The notes beneath the pieces are model-generated. The model was not told the DNA's origin. It worked only from the letters and a program-made list of their open reading frames with translations, and made no database searches. Positions 24,742 to 34,355 of a stretch of DNA of 64,000 nucleotides are shown here, piece by piece. How positions within the stretch are numbered: the first letter of the stretch is position 1; each line of letters starts with the position of its first letter. The DNA is from Anaerolineales bacterium. Lineage in GTDB: Bacteria > Chloroflexota > Anaerolineae > Anaerolineales > Villigracilaceae. The translations under genes and the position numbers were made by a program. The stretch is taken from positions 41,878-105,877 of the forward strand of contig JAFGCG010000111.1 in NCBI GenBank assembly GCA_016932715.1, in the 5' to 3' direction.

Positions 24742-26363
24742 ATACCCCATCTTCTCCTCAGCAAGCACAGGGCGGCGGACTCTACACGTATGCCAACTGG
24801 CGGGAACGCTTTATAAAAATCGTTCTGTGGTTTTCCTGCGGCGCAGGACTGCTGGCGATCGGTGGTTATCTTTTTACCGACTCTACCATCGGGATCAGGC
24901 TCCTGGCGATCATGCTTTGGGGGATATTGGTATTGGTAACAGTACTTACCAATCTGCCGTATCTCATCAGAGCCGGTGTCTTCCTTCTTCTTTTATACAT
25001 TTCTGGCTTTAGTTCGCTTCTTGACCACGGCCTTAGAGACGCATGTATTCTCTTTTTCGGCTTCATCATCATGACTGGTCTGCTGCTCCCGGCACGGACA
25101 GTCATCTGGCAGGCCATGGGAATTGTGTTCGTGACTCTTCCGACCTTTGGCTGGAATGATGTGACTTCGCGGGAAGGGTTAACTTCGGTTGGAATTCTAG
25201 CAGTAGTCTCCGCGATTTCAGCATATGCATTACATGCATCGCAGGCCGAATTCGCAAAAACGCAAGACGACGCGCGCCAAATACTCGACGCACTGCAAAG
25301 TGAACGGTCGACTCTCGAACAGCGAGTCGAGGAACGAACAGCTGGCTTGAACCGAAAAACCGATGAACTTCGTGCGACCTCCTACATCGCCCGCCAAACA
25401 GCCGAGGTTCAGGATCTGTCTTCCCTTTTGAATATGGTCGCCCGGCTGGTCACTGACCAGTTTGGGTTTTATCATACAGGCGTCTTTTTGATCAATGAAA
25501 CTGGAGACCAGGCCGTACTGCAAGCCGCCTCCTCCGAGGGAGGGCGGCGGATGATTGAACGGGGCCACTCCTTAGCCGTGGGGACTCAGGGAATTGTAGG
25601 CTATGTGGCCGCGCAGAAGAAACCACGCATCGCCCTCGACGTGGGCGCGGACGCCGTTTTCTTCAACAACCCCGACCTTCCGATGACCCGCTCCGAGGTT
25701 GCCCTCCCGTTATTGGTCCGGCACAAAATCCTCGGCATATTGGACATCCAGTCGGATAAGCCGCAGGCTTTCAATGCCGACGATATTGACGTTCTGCAAA
25801 CCCTTTCAGATCAGGTTGCCATCGCAATTGAAAATGCGCGTTTGCTGGATGAAACCCAGGCAGCGATCGTCCAGCTTGAGGCATTGACCAGCCGCCGCAC
25901 GCGCGAAGCCTGGGGGCAAAAACCGGGCGAGAGAAACCGCGTCTTCACCTATACCCCTCTTGGATTGCGCGCTGAAAAGTTGTCGCAGGATGGGGATAAT
26001 GCCGTTAGCGCCCCGATCATGCTGCGCGGACAGAATATTGGAAATATTTCCATCGCGCGAAAAGGCGATGTGACCTGGAGTAAATTGGACAAGAATCTGG
26101 TCGAAGAGGTTGCCAGCCAGGTTGGGTTGGCAATTGACAATATCCGTCTCCTCGAGGAGGCCACCCAACGGGCCAGCCAGGAACAGACAGTCGGTAAACT
26201 TGCAACGCGATTTAGTCAGTCCCTTGATCTGGATACATTGCTTCAAACCGCCGCACGTGAACTGGGACAACTTCCTGATATCTCCGAAGTATCCGTCTTC
26301 ATTGGTCAGGAGCCCCAGCAAGCGTCTCAGTCCAAGCAACGCTCAAAGCGCAATGTGAGCTAA
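24738..26363 (+). CDS. Membrane GAF sensor
   Basis: A 541-residue member of the tandem family. About six hydrophobic helices span residues 26-168. A coiled coil containing 'STLEQRVEERTAGL' leads into a GAF domain (225-365) with the family core 'FGFYHTGVFLI' and 'VFFNNPDLPMTRSEVALPL'. A half-GAF follows (390-465; 'LRGQNIGNISIARKG'), then the truncated C-terminal GAF start. No extracytoplasmic domain of note and no output domain. It is coupled to the upstream gene by an ATGA overlap and ends 1 nt before the next ATG. Confidence 0.87.
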   Translation: MNTPSSPQQAQGGGLYTYANWRERFIKIVLWFSCGAGLLAIGGYLFTDSTIGIRLLAIMLWGILVLVTVLTNLPYLIRAGVFLLLLYISGFSSLLDHGLRDACILFFGFIIMTGLLLPARTVIWQAMGIVFVTLPTFGWNDVTSREGLTSVGILAVVSAISAYALHASQAEFAKTQDDARQILDALQSERSTLEQRVEERTAGLNRKTDELRATSYIARQTAEVQDLSSLLNMVARLVTDQFGFYHTGVFLINETGDQAVLQAASSEGGRRMIERGHSLAVGTQGIVGYVAAQKKPRIALDVGADAVFFNNPDLPMTRSEVALPLLVRHKILGILDIQSDKPQAFNADDIDVLQTLSDQVAIAIENARLLDETQAAIVQLEALTSRRTREAWGQKPGERNRVFTYTPLGLRAEKLSQDGDNAVSAPIMLRGQNIGNISIARKGDVTWSKLDKNLVEEVASQVGLAIDNIRLLEEATQRASQEQTVGKLATRFSQSLDLDTLLQTAARELGQLPDISEVSVFIGQEPQQASQSKQRSKRNVS

Positions 26364-26364
26364 C

Positions 26365-29151
26365 ATGAAACAGACCAGTACCCAGCAAAGCGATATCGAT
26401 GTTGTGAACGAGCGTCTCGGCCAGGCGTTTTATTCGAGCAGGCGTTATAACCCGCCTTTGATCGCCGTTGCAGGATTAGGCCTCATGGCGATTTACCTGC
26501 TCACGCGAGCAGGCATTCTTGGGGAATCAGCTCCTCAATTACTGTACCTTGGTGCGCTGACACTGCTCTATGGGATCTCAGAAATCCCCATGCTGGCTGT
26601 TGCCCAACAGAAGAAAGGGATTGCCGCAAATTTCTATGCCACAGTAGCCGGCGGATTATTTGCCATTCTCATAACCCTCCTGTGGCAGGGAATTGTTCTC
26701 ATCACCATACTGATTGCAGCAGTGACGCCGCTTCTGGCGCTCCGCGCTGGAATGCCGCGCAAATATCGGGCATCGCTCTTATCGCTGCTTGCCGCGGCAG
26801 TCGCTGGTATTTTGTATGCCAACTTTTACGCCAGTGTGAATTTCCCGTCTAATCGCCTTCAAACCAGCAATTTAGCCGCGGTTGCCAGCATTATTTTCGT
26901 GCTCGCCGCCACCTTGCTGCTCGTGACCATTGTGATCATTTCACAGAACAGAAAATTCAAGAGCCTGCAGAGTTTGCTGCTTACATCCTTTGCGATCATT
27001 GTGATGATACCAACCGTCATGACAGCCATCTTGTCAGCGATTGCAACCTATACAAATAGTCAGACTCAGACTTTCAACAGCCTTGAAGCAATCACCTCTC
27101 TCAAAATAAACCAGCTTGAAGCTTTATTACTGGACTCCCGGGAGGATACAGAAAGGCTGTTGGCAGATCCAAGATTCATAACCAACACCTTGGAAATCCT
27201 TACTGTTTCCGACCTCAACCCAACAACCGCGCAAAGCTTCAAGCGGATCGCACGGTTGCGAATGGCCGCTGTCCTGGGAGCGGAAGAACGCTACAGGGAG
27301 ATCATGGTGCTTGACATCAATGGCAATGTAGTGATCTCTACAATAATGAGTAGCGAGGGATCTGGTTTCCCGCAACGGGACATCTTTCAAATGGGATTAA
27401 TGGGGTTTTATGCGGGCTTTGCAGAGGAAGCCTCTTTCGGGACCGAGAACCTGATTGCTGCCACTCCCATATTGGGGACTAACAGGCAAGATGTACGCGG
27501 TCTCCTCGTGCTCCGTTCGGATACCGCACCTATAAAAACGATCATGGAGAGTACGCCCGGCTTGAGCGAGGCGGAAACCTATCTGGTTGACACCCGCCTG
27601 CGTCCATCCACAGAGACGCGCACACCCGTCGAGGTGGTTGATACAAAGGCAGCATTGGATGCCATTCGCACTCACAGTCCCGGCAGCAGAGATATCTATC
27701 CGAACTATGAGGGTCAGCAAGTCCTTGGATATTACGAATGGTTCCAACCGATGGCAGTGGCAGTGATTGCTGAGATTCCATTAAGGTTCACGATTAACAG
27801 CTCATTGAACTCCCTGGCAGGCAGCGCCCTGCTTGCTCTATTTGTCGTCGCGATTGCAATCATAGCCGTTGTCATATCGGCCCGCACCATTGCCGATCCG
27901 ATCACGACACTTGCGCACACCACGGAGAGTTTTGCGGCCGGCAAATTATCTGCTCGAGCCATTGTGGACCGCCAGGATGAAATCGGCAGGCTCGCACGAG
28001 CCTATAACCAGATGGCAGTACAACTTCAGGAAGTCATCGGAAGCCTGGAGCAACGGGTTGCGGACCGCACGCAGGATCTCGAGAACCAGACCCTGCGCCT
28101 ACGTGTGGCAGCAGAGATTGCACGCGATGCCGCCTCCGCACGTCAACTGCGCGAATTACTCGCTCAGGCTGCCGAACTGATCTACCATCGCTTTGGTTAT
28201 TACCACACCGGTATTTTCCTTCTGGATAATAACGAGGAGTATGCCGTCCTGGTTGCTTCGCCTACCGAGGCTGGCAGAAAAATGATCGAGAACAATCACA
28301 AGCTTCGCGTGGGCGAGACAGGCATAGTAGGGCACGTGGCAGCCACCGGAGAGGCGCGTGTCACGCTGAATACTGGAATGGATACAGCCTACTTCAATAA
28401 TCCACTCCTTCCGAATACAAATTCGGAAATGGCTTTGCCGTTAAAGGTTGAAAACCATGTCATCGGTGTCCTCGATGTACAAAGCGAACAGGCGGAGGCG
28501 TTTTCCGACGACGATGTTGCGATCATGCAAATCCTGGCAGATCAACTCGCCACAGCCATCGAACGGACCCGCCTGTTACAGGAAGTGGAAGTAAGCCTGA
28601 AAGAACTGGAAAGCACGTATGGCCAGTTTACCAGCGAGAATTGGAAAAAGTTGTCGGCTGGCGGTTTGACAGCCAACAAAGGATATCGTTTCGACAACGT
28701 ACGGGTGGAGCCGGTTACGGAATTGACCCCACTGGCTAACACGGCCTTCAAAACGGGAACAATTGTCAGTTCCAATGGCGGCACACCGGATGCCGAAAAG
28801 GAGCACATTGTTGCCGTACCCATCAAGTTACGTGGACAGACAATTGGTGTCGTTACACTAAAGCTCAAGGAAGGTTATGACAGCAACACGATTTCGACCG
28901 TTGAATCAGCCACAGAGCGCCTCGCCGCGGCAATGGAAAGCGCCCGTCTCTATGAAGAAGCACGCCTGCGTGCAGACCGTGAGCAATCCATTTCGAGGGT
29001 TACCTCCGCCATTAGTGCATCCACGGAGTATGAGCAGATCCTCCAAACCACAATCAGAGAGATTGGCAGTATTCTAGGCGACACGGAAGTTGCTATTCAG
29101 ATCCTTGAGGAACCTACAGCCGGAAAGCAGGCTGAATCGAGAGAGCCATAG
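26365..29151 (+). CDS. Membrane GAF sensor with extracytoplasmic Cache-like domain and HAMP
   Basis: A 928-residue protein. Several hydrophobic helices lie in the first ~230 residues. A large extracytoplasmic region (about 231-475) follows, with Cache-like features such as 'REIMVLDINGNVVISTIMSSE' and 'GLLVLRSDTAPIK'. A transmembrane helix (~480-505) connects to HAMP (505-560), a coiled coil, a GAF domain (590-735) with 'FGYYHTGIFLLDN' and 'YFNNPLLPNTNSEMALPL', a half-GAF and the truncated GAF tail. It combines an external ligand-binding domain with the internal GAF module and has no output domain. It is one of two such receptors in the array. Confidence 0.87.
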   Translation: MKQTSTQQSDIDVVNERLGQAFYSSRRYNPPLIAVAGLGLMAIYLLTRAGILGESAPQLLYLGALTLLYGISEIPMLAVAQQKKGIAANFYATVAGGLFAILITLLWQGIVLITILIAAVTPLLALRAGMPRKYRASLLSLLAAAVAGILYANFYASVNFPSNRLQTSNLAAVASIIFVLAATLLLVTIVIISQNRKFKSLQSLLLTSFAIIVMIPTVMTAILSAIATYTNSQTQTFNSLEAITSLKINQLEALLLDSREDTERLLADPRFITNTLEILTVSDLNPTTAQSFKRIARLRMAAVLGAEERYREIMVLDINGNVVISTIMSSEGSGFPQRDIFQMGLMGFYAGFAEEASFGTENLIAATPILGTNRQDVRGLLVLRSDTAPIKTIMESTPGLSEAETYLVDTRLRPSTETRTPVEVVDTKAALDAIRTHSPGSRDIYPNYEGQQVLGYYEWFQPMAVAVIAEIPLRFTINSSLNSLAGSALLALFVVAIAIIAVVISARTIADPITTLAHTTESFAAGKLSARAIVDRQDEIGRLARAYNQMAVQLQEVIGSLEQRVADRTQDLENQTLRLRVAAEIARDAASARQLRELLAQAAELIYHRFGYYHTGIFLLDNNEEYAVLVASPTEAGRKMIENNHKLRVGETGIVGHVAATGEARVTLNTGMDTAYFNNPLLPNTNSEMALPLKVENHVIGVLDVQSEQAEAFSDDDVAIMQILADQLATAIERTRLLQEVEVSLKELESTYGQFTSENWKKLSAGGLTANKGYRFDNVRVEPVTELTPLANTAFKTGTIVSSNGGTPDAEKEHIVAVPIKLRGQTIGVVTLKLKEGYDSNTISTVESATERLAAAMESARLYEEARLRADREQSISRVTSAISASTEYEQILQTTIREIGSILGDTEVAIQILEEPTAGKQAESREP

Positions 29152-29152
29152 G

Positions 29153-30868
29153 ATGAAAAACGCTTTTCGCAAATTCTTTACTGTCCCGGTATTTCCCGAA
29201 GACGAGGATAAAACTCGTTCAGCATCTGTTTTAAACAGTATTGGCCGGGTCACAACGATAATCTTGGTGTTGCGTATTATCGTGGGAACCTTTTTCGAGC
29301 AGGAAATGGTTTTCGGCAATGTAAATCTGACTTTCCTAATCACCATTCTCATTGTTGAACTGACACTGTACATTTCCCGGCAAGGATATGTAAAGATTGC
29401 CAGTCTGCTATTGATCGCCGCGGTTTGGCTCGGCTTATCCTATCTCGCTTGGACATCCGATGGTATTCGAGATGCAGCGTTTTTTGGATACTTCGTTCCA
29501 ATCTTGATGGCAGGGCTTCTGCTTGGAGAGCGAGGCGTAATTGGATTTGTAGCTGCCAGTGCTCTTTCAGGTATGGGCTTAGCATATGCAGAGACAAATC
29601 AATTAGTAACGCTGAACGCTCTGGATACGCCTGTAGAGTTTGTACGCGATACAACAGCAGTCTTTATTCTGACAGGTGCGTTCCTGTACTGGATGCTCAG
29701 AAGCCTTCAAGACGCACTCAACAGGACGCGCGCAACCGCACGTGAACTATCGCTTTCAAATCGTGAATTAAGCACTTTGCAGGTTGATCTCGAACAGCGT
29801 GTTGAGGAACGAACCACCGAGCTTAACAAACGCGCCGCGCAACTGGAAGCCGTCTCGAGCGTCGCGCGCGCGATCGCCTCGGTGCAGGATCTCGATACGC
29901 TTCTGCCGGCCATCACGAAATTGATCAGCGAACAATTTGGCTTTTACCATGTTGGCATCTTCCTCCTGGATGAAAAGCGGGAAAACGCGATTCTGCGTGC
30001 CGCAAACAGCGAAGGCGGCCTGCAAATGCTCAGCCGGCAGCATAGCCTGCCGGTCGACCGTCACAGCATCGTTGGATATTCCATTTTACACGGCGAGCCA
30101 CGCATCGCCCTGGACGTTGGAGTGGATGTCGTTTATTTCAATAACCCCGATCTCCCGGAGACCCGCTCCGAGATGGCGCTGCCCCTCCGTGTAACCGAAC
30201 AAGTCATTGGGTCCCTTGATGTACAAAGCATTCAGACAAATGCATTTTTGGAGGAAGATATTAGTGTATTGACGACACTCGCAGACCAGGTTGCTATCGC
30301 CATCGAAAACGCTCGTTTATTCGGCGAAGCTCGAACCGCATTGAGTGAATCAAGAGCGCTGTTTGAAAGGTACACACAACAGGAATGGAGCACCTTCGCG
30401 CGGCAGGCAAAACAAACCGGCTTCATCTTCGATGGAAAACAAGTGACGCCCCTGGACAGAAGTATCAAACGCGAAGCCGCCAAAGTGGTCGTCCAGACAG
30501 GCAGCCTTTCTCTTGAAAAAGAATCCGCCTCGATCGGCATCCCGATCAGAGTGCGCGGACAAACGATTGGCGTATTGGACGTGCGCGCAAAAAGAGGTGC
30601 ACGTCAGTGGAAACAGGATGAAATCAGCATCCTGGAAGCCGCGGCAGAACGCGCTGGGCTAGCCCTCGAGACTGCCCGTCTCGTACAGAGCGCTCAGCGC
30701 CGCGCCGCCCGCGAACGCGCCATCGGAGATATTTCCTCAAAAATCGGTGCAGTGAGTAACCTGGAATCGATCCTTCAAACGGCCGTAGAGGAACTGGGCC
30801 GCAGGATCGGCGGCGCGACAGAAGTCTCGCTGGAAATCAGCAGCGATGACGATCAGGATGACCGCTAG
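29153..30868 (+). CDS. Membrane GAF sensor with FPEDEDKTR juxtamembrane motif
   Basis: A 571-residue sensor. The cytoplasmic N-terminus contains 'PVFPEDEDKTRSA', shared with the next protein. About six hydrophobic helices follow to residue ~180, then a coiled coil 'DLEQRVEERTTELNKRAAQLE', a GAF domain (250-390) with 'FGFYHVGIFLLDE' and 'YFNNPDLPETRSEMALPL', a half-GAF with 'IPIRVRGQTIGVLDVRA', and the truncated tail 'NLESILQTAVEELGR'. No output domain. The ATG lies 1 nt after the previous stop; the longer open frame starting inside the previous gene is rejected. Confidence 0.87.
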   Translation: MKNAFRKFFTVPVFPEDEDKTRSASVLNSIGRVTTIILVLRIIVGTFFEQEMVFGNVNLTFLITILIVELTLYISRQGYVKIASLLLIAAVWLGLSYLAWTSDGIRDAAFFGYFVPILMAGLLLGERGVIGFVAASALSGMGLAYAETNQLVTLNALDTPVEFVRDTTAVFILTGAFLYWMLRSLQDALNRTRATARELSLSNRELSTLQVDLEQRVEERTTELNKRAAQLEAVSSVARAIASVQDLDTLLPAITKLISEQFGFYHVGIFLLDEKRENAILRAANSEGGLQMLSRQHSLPVDRHSIVGYSILHGEPRIALDVGVDVVYFNNPDLPETRSEMALPLRVTEQVIGSLDVQSIQTNAFLEEDISVLTTLADQVAIAIENARLFGEARTALSESRALFERYTQQEWSTFARQAKQTGFIFDGKQVTPLDRSIKREAAKVVVQTGSLSLEKESASIGIPIRVRGQTIGVLDVRAKRGARQWKQDEISILEAAAERAGLALETARLVQSAQRRAARERAIGDISSKIGAVSNLESILQTAVEELGRRIGGATEVSLEISSDDDQDDR

Positions 30869-30891
30869 GATGTTTACGAACAGGTAAAGCC

Positions 30892-32625
30892 ATGCTAAAG
30901 CAGCCAATCAACCAGTTAACCAGAATTCTTGCTCCCCCCGTCTTCCCGGAAGATGAGGACAAAACGCGCAAAGCCAAGTATGCGCACTGGATTGCCTTTT
31001 TCTTGTTGGGCACTGTGATTTTCTGGGAAGCAATCGCAAGAATTTTCCTGGGCTATCATGGCTTTGAAGTGATGGACGTGTTTTTGATAGGGATCGCTGG
31101 TGCATGCCTCACGGGCCTGGTGCGCCTGCGACACGGGCATGTTCGCTCTACCGCAATGATGCTCGTCATCATCGTCTGGACCGCCGCAAACGGTATGTCC
31201 GCACAAGGTTTTGGCGTGAAAGACGTCACGTACATCGTGAACTTCACGATCATTCTGATGGCTGGCTTGTTGCTGAGCTGGCCAGCCGCGCTGACCGTCA
31301 CGGTGCTTAGTATCGTTTCAGGAATTGCCCTGGCATTTGCGGAGGAATCAGGATCGATTGTTGTCACGACGTACCCGATTACGGACTTTGCCGTGAGTAT
31401 GGGTATGGCATTTCTTTTGAACGCGGTCATGATCTTTCTCCTGATCAGCGGGCTGGAGACCGCGCTCAATAAAACCAGGTCGAGTGTAGAAGAACTGGGA
31501 TCTGCAAATGCCATCCTCCAATATACACAAAGTGAACTGCAAAACCGCAGCGACGAGCTGATCGTTGCAAACCAGGAGTTGCAGATTCGCTCTCAAAAGC
31601 TGCATGGCATTGCCGAGGTGGCACGCACAACCACATCCATACATAGTTTTGATCAACTCCTTCCGGCCATTACCAGCGGGGTCAGCCAGCAATTAGGGTA
31701 CTACCATGTCGGTCTCTTTTTGCTGGATGAGGAAAAACAATATGCCATCCTGCTTTCCGCCAACACAGCCGATGGTCAGAGAATGATAAACCGCGGATAT
31801 CGCGTGGCGGTCGGCAGCATAAGCCCGGTCGGTTACATCGTTCAGACTGGAATACCGCGCGTGACTCGTATGAATGAAGATTCAACCTTCCTCCAGAATG
31901 TCGATTTCCCTGAAACCCGGTCACAGATCGTGCTGCCACTTCGCTCCAGGGATGAAATCATAGGAGCACTGGATATTCAATCGCGGGAAGTCAACGCCTT
32001 CAGCGAGGACGACCTGGCCACTCTATCCATTCTGGCAGATCAAGTCGCCATTGCCATTAAAAATGCGCTCCTTTATGAACAGTCACAGGCTGCACTGCGT
32101 GAAGCAGATGTTGCCTCGCGCCAGGCGGCGAGCCAGGCCTGGAACGAATATGGGAAAACGATTCAGACAAGAGGCTATCGCTATGACGGGATCAAATCCG
32201 AGCCGGTGAACGATGCGAAACAATCAAGAAGGGAAAGCGATTCACTCTTGATCCCTGTCCAGTTGCGTGATCAAACGATCGGTCGTCTGAAACTAAAGTC
32301 GTCTGATCCCGCGCGCGAGTGGACCGATGATGAACTAAGTATGGTACGAGCAACTGCAGAGCGCGTTGCGCTGGCGCTCGAAGGCGCGCGTCTGCTCGAG
32401 GAAGCACAAAAGCGTGCCAGGCGTGAGGCGTTCCTTTCCGATGTGACCGCCAAACTGGGCACTTCCTTCCAGTTGGATTCCATTCTGCGGGATACGGTCG
32501 AGGAACTTGGGCAAACCCTGAGCAATTCGACCGTCACGTTCCAACTGGTGAACCCGTCTGCACCTCCTCCAGCAGACCCGCCGAGGCCGAATGGCGCCTC
32601 AGCCGATGGGAATACAGTGGAGTAA
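30892..32625 (+). CDS. Membrane GAF sensor with FPEDEDKTR juxtamembrane motif
   Basis: A 577-residue sensor of the same design: 'PPVFPEDEDKTRKA' at residues 15-28, about six hydrophobic helices to ~185, and a coiled coil. Its GAF domain (~245-390) has 'LGYYHVGLFLLDEEKQYAIL'. It deviates from its siblings at the ligand loop: 'STFLQNVDFPETRSQIVLPL' replaces 'AVFFNNPDLPETRSE', so it may sense something different. A half-GAF and the truncated GAF tail complete the protein, which ends in a Pro-rich segment. It lies 23 nt after the previous gene and 3 nt before the next. Confidence 0.86.
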   Translation: MLKQPINQLTRILAPPVFPEDEDKTRKAKYAHWIAFFLLGTVIFWEAIARIFLGYHGFEVMDVFLIGIAGACLTGLVRLRHGHVRSTAMMLVIIVWTAANGMSAQGFGVKDVTYIVNFTIILMAGLLLSWPAALTVTVLSIVSGIALAFAEESGSIVVTTYPITDFAVSMGMAFLLNAVMIFLLISGLETALNKTRSSVEELGSANAILQYTQSELQNRSDELIVANQELQIRSQKLHGIAEVARTTTSIHSFDQLLPAITSGVSQQLGYYHVGLFLLDEEKQYAILLSANTADGQRMINRGYRVAVGSISPVGYIVQTGIPRVTRMNEDSTFLQNVDFPETRSQIVLPLRSRDEIIGALDIQSREVNAFSEDDLATLSILADQVAIAIKNALLYEQSQAALREADVASRQAASQAWNEYGKTIQTRGYRYDGIKSEPVNDAKQSRRESDSLLIPVQLRDQTIGRLKLKSSDPAREWTDDELSMVRATAERVALALEGARLLEEAQKRARREAFLSDVTAKLGTSFQLDSILRDTVEELGQTLSNSTVTFQLVNPSAPPPADPPRPNGASADGNTVE

Positions 32626-32628
32626 GTC

Positions 32629-34353
32629 ATGACATTGAACGAGACCACCCCTAAAGATATGGATCGCGCCAGTCAATTTGCGCACCTCTGGAACTTCCTG
32701 ACCAGCCCGCATCCCTCCATTGCCGAGATCGGAGAAAAGAGGCGCGCTCAGCTGATCGCAACGATCGCATTGATCCTGACCGCAGCGTTCCTTGCCGGAC
32801 TGATTACCGGAGGTTCTTTTGGAGCGTTTACCGCTTTACTTGTTATTTCAGTGGCATCCTACGGAATAAGCCGCACGCGCTACTACAATACAGCTTCCTA
32901 TTTCTTAGCCTATGGGCTTACCTCCCTTGCCTATCTGAGACTCTACATGGGGGCAACAGATGGATTTGAGGAAGATATCACGACAATAGCACACGTTGCC
33001 ATCGTTGTGGCAAGCATTTTGCTGCCCGTGAGAGGATTTGTTCTATTGGTCTTGCTGTCAGCAATTGCCACATGGGCTGCTCCAGCATATTCACAGGTGC
33101 CCATACCTTCAGATGGCTTTGCCAGAACTTCAGGCGTTTTCATGTTCATCGGCTTCATATTGGCTGGAGCCAACATTTTCCGCACCGGGATCGAACGGGC
33201 ACGCCTGAAAGAGGTAAGCGATATCAACCGCGAACTGGAAGATCTTACAACAAACCTTGAACAACGCGTGAACGAGCGCACGGCCGAAATCGAAAAAGCC
33301 AACGCGCAAAACTCGCGCCGCGCCACCCAGCTGCAGACCATCACCGAATTGTCGGAAGCCATCGCGCAACTGCAAGACCTGAACGAACTCCTGCCAGCCA
33401 CCACAAGGCTGATCAACGAGCGTTTTGGCTTTTATCATGTGGGCATCTTTCTGGTGGATCAGGATCACGATTACGCAATTTTGCAGGCTGCCAACAGCGA
33501 AGGCGGAGAGCGGATGTTAAAACGCAATCACCGCTTAAGACTTGGGACGGGTGTGGTGGGCTATTCCGCAAAAACCGGACAGCCGCGCATCGCGCTGGAC
33601 GTTGGGGCGGACGCCGTTTTCTTCAACAACCCGGACCTCCCGGAGACCCGCTCCGAGACCGCACTGCCGCTGAGATCGCGCAATGAGACGATCGGTGTTC
33701 TCGACATTCAAAGTAAGGAAGCGAACGCCTTTTCAAGGGAAGATCTGGAGGTCTTAACGGCGCTTGCCAATCAGGTCTCCATCGCGTTGGAAAATACCCG
33801 CCTGTTGACGGAAACCCGCGCGGCGCTGACACAGGTACAGGAAGTGTACAACGCATTCACACACGCAGAATGGAGCCGTACGACCTCACACACTACCCAG
33901 TCTGGTTTTCGCTATCAAACCGGCCGCATCGAAATGCTGGAGGACCCGCTCGAGGGGCCTGAAGTTCTGTCAGCCGTGCAGAACGGTGAAGTTGTGGCAA
34001 ACCCGACCAATGGGTCAGAGGCGAGGCGTGCGACGGTGGCTGTCCCCGTCAAACTCAGAGGCGAAGTCATTGGCATTCTGCATATCGAATCCAGCGATCC
34101 GGAAAAAGCATGGCAGGAGGATGAGATCAGTCTCGTGCAGGCAGTTGCCGAGCGCGCCGCGTTTGCGATGGAGAATGCGCGTTTGTTCCAGGACGCCCGT
34201 CGCCGCGCCGCCAAGGAACGCCTGATTTCGGAGGCGACTGCCCGCATCAGCAGCGCCTTCAACGTCGAAAATATTCTTCAGACCACAGCAGAGGAATTGG
34301 AACGTGTGCTGGGCGGCTCTGAAATATCCATTCAATTCCAGAGCAAGGAGTAA
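32629..34353 (+). CDS. Membrane GAF sensor
   Basis: A 574-residue sensor. A short cytoplasmic N-terminus precedes about six hydrophobic helices (residues ~40-190). A coiled coil 'NLEQRVNERTAEIEKANAQ' leads to a GAF domain (~245-385) with 'FGFYHVGIFLVDQ' and 'VFFNNPDLPETRSETALPL', a half-GAF around 'VPVKLRGEVIGILHIESS', and the truncated tail 'NVENILQTTAEELER'. Stretches of its GAF coding sequence are nearly identical at DNA level to those of the 24738 and 29153 genes. Confidence 0.87.
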   Translation: MTLNETTPKDMDRASQFAHLWNFLTSPHPSIAEIGEKRRAQLIATIALILTAAFLAGLITGGSFGAFTALLVISVASYGISRTRYYNTASYFLAYGLTSLAYLRLYMGATDGFEEDITTIAHVAIVVASILLPVRGFVLLVLLSAIATWAAPAYSQVPIPSDGFARTSGVFMFIGFILAGANIFRTGIERARLKEVSDINRELEDLTTNLEQRVNERTAEIEKANAQNSRRATQLQTITELSEAIAQLQDLNELLPATTRLINERFGFYHVGIFLVDQDHDYAILQAANSEGGERMLKRNHRLRLGTGVVGYSAKTGQPRIALDVGADAVFFNNPDLPETRSETALPLRSRNETIGVLDIQSKEANAFSREDLEVLTALANQVSIALENTRLLTETRAALTQVQEVYNAFTHAEWSRTTSHTTQSGFRYQTGRIEMLEDPLEGPEVLSAVQNGEVVANPTNGSEARRATVAVPVKLRGEVIGILHIESSDPEKAWQEDEISLVQAVAERAAFAMENARLFQDARRRAAKERLISEATARISSAFNVENILQTTAEELERVLGGSEISIQFQSKE

Positions 34354-34355
34354 TT

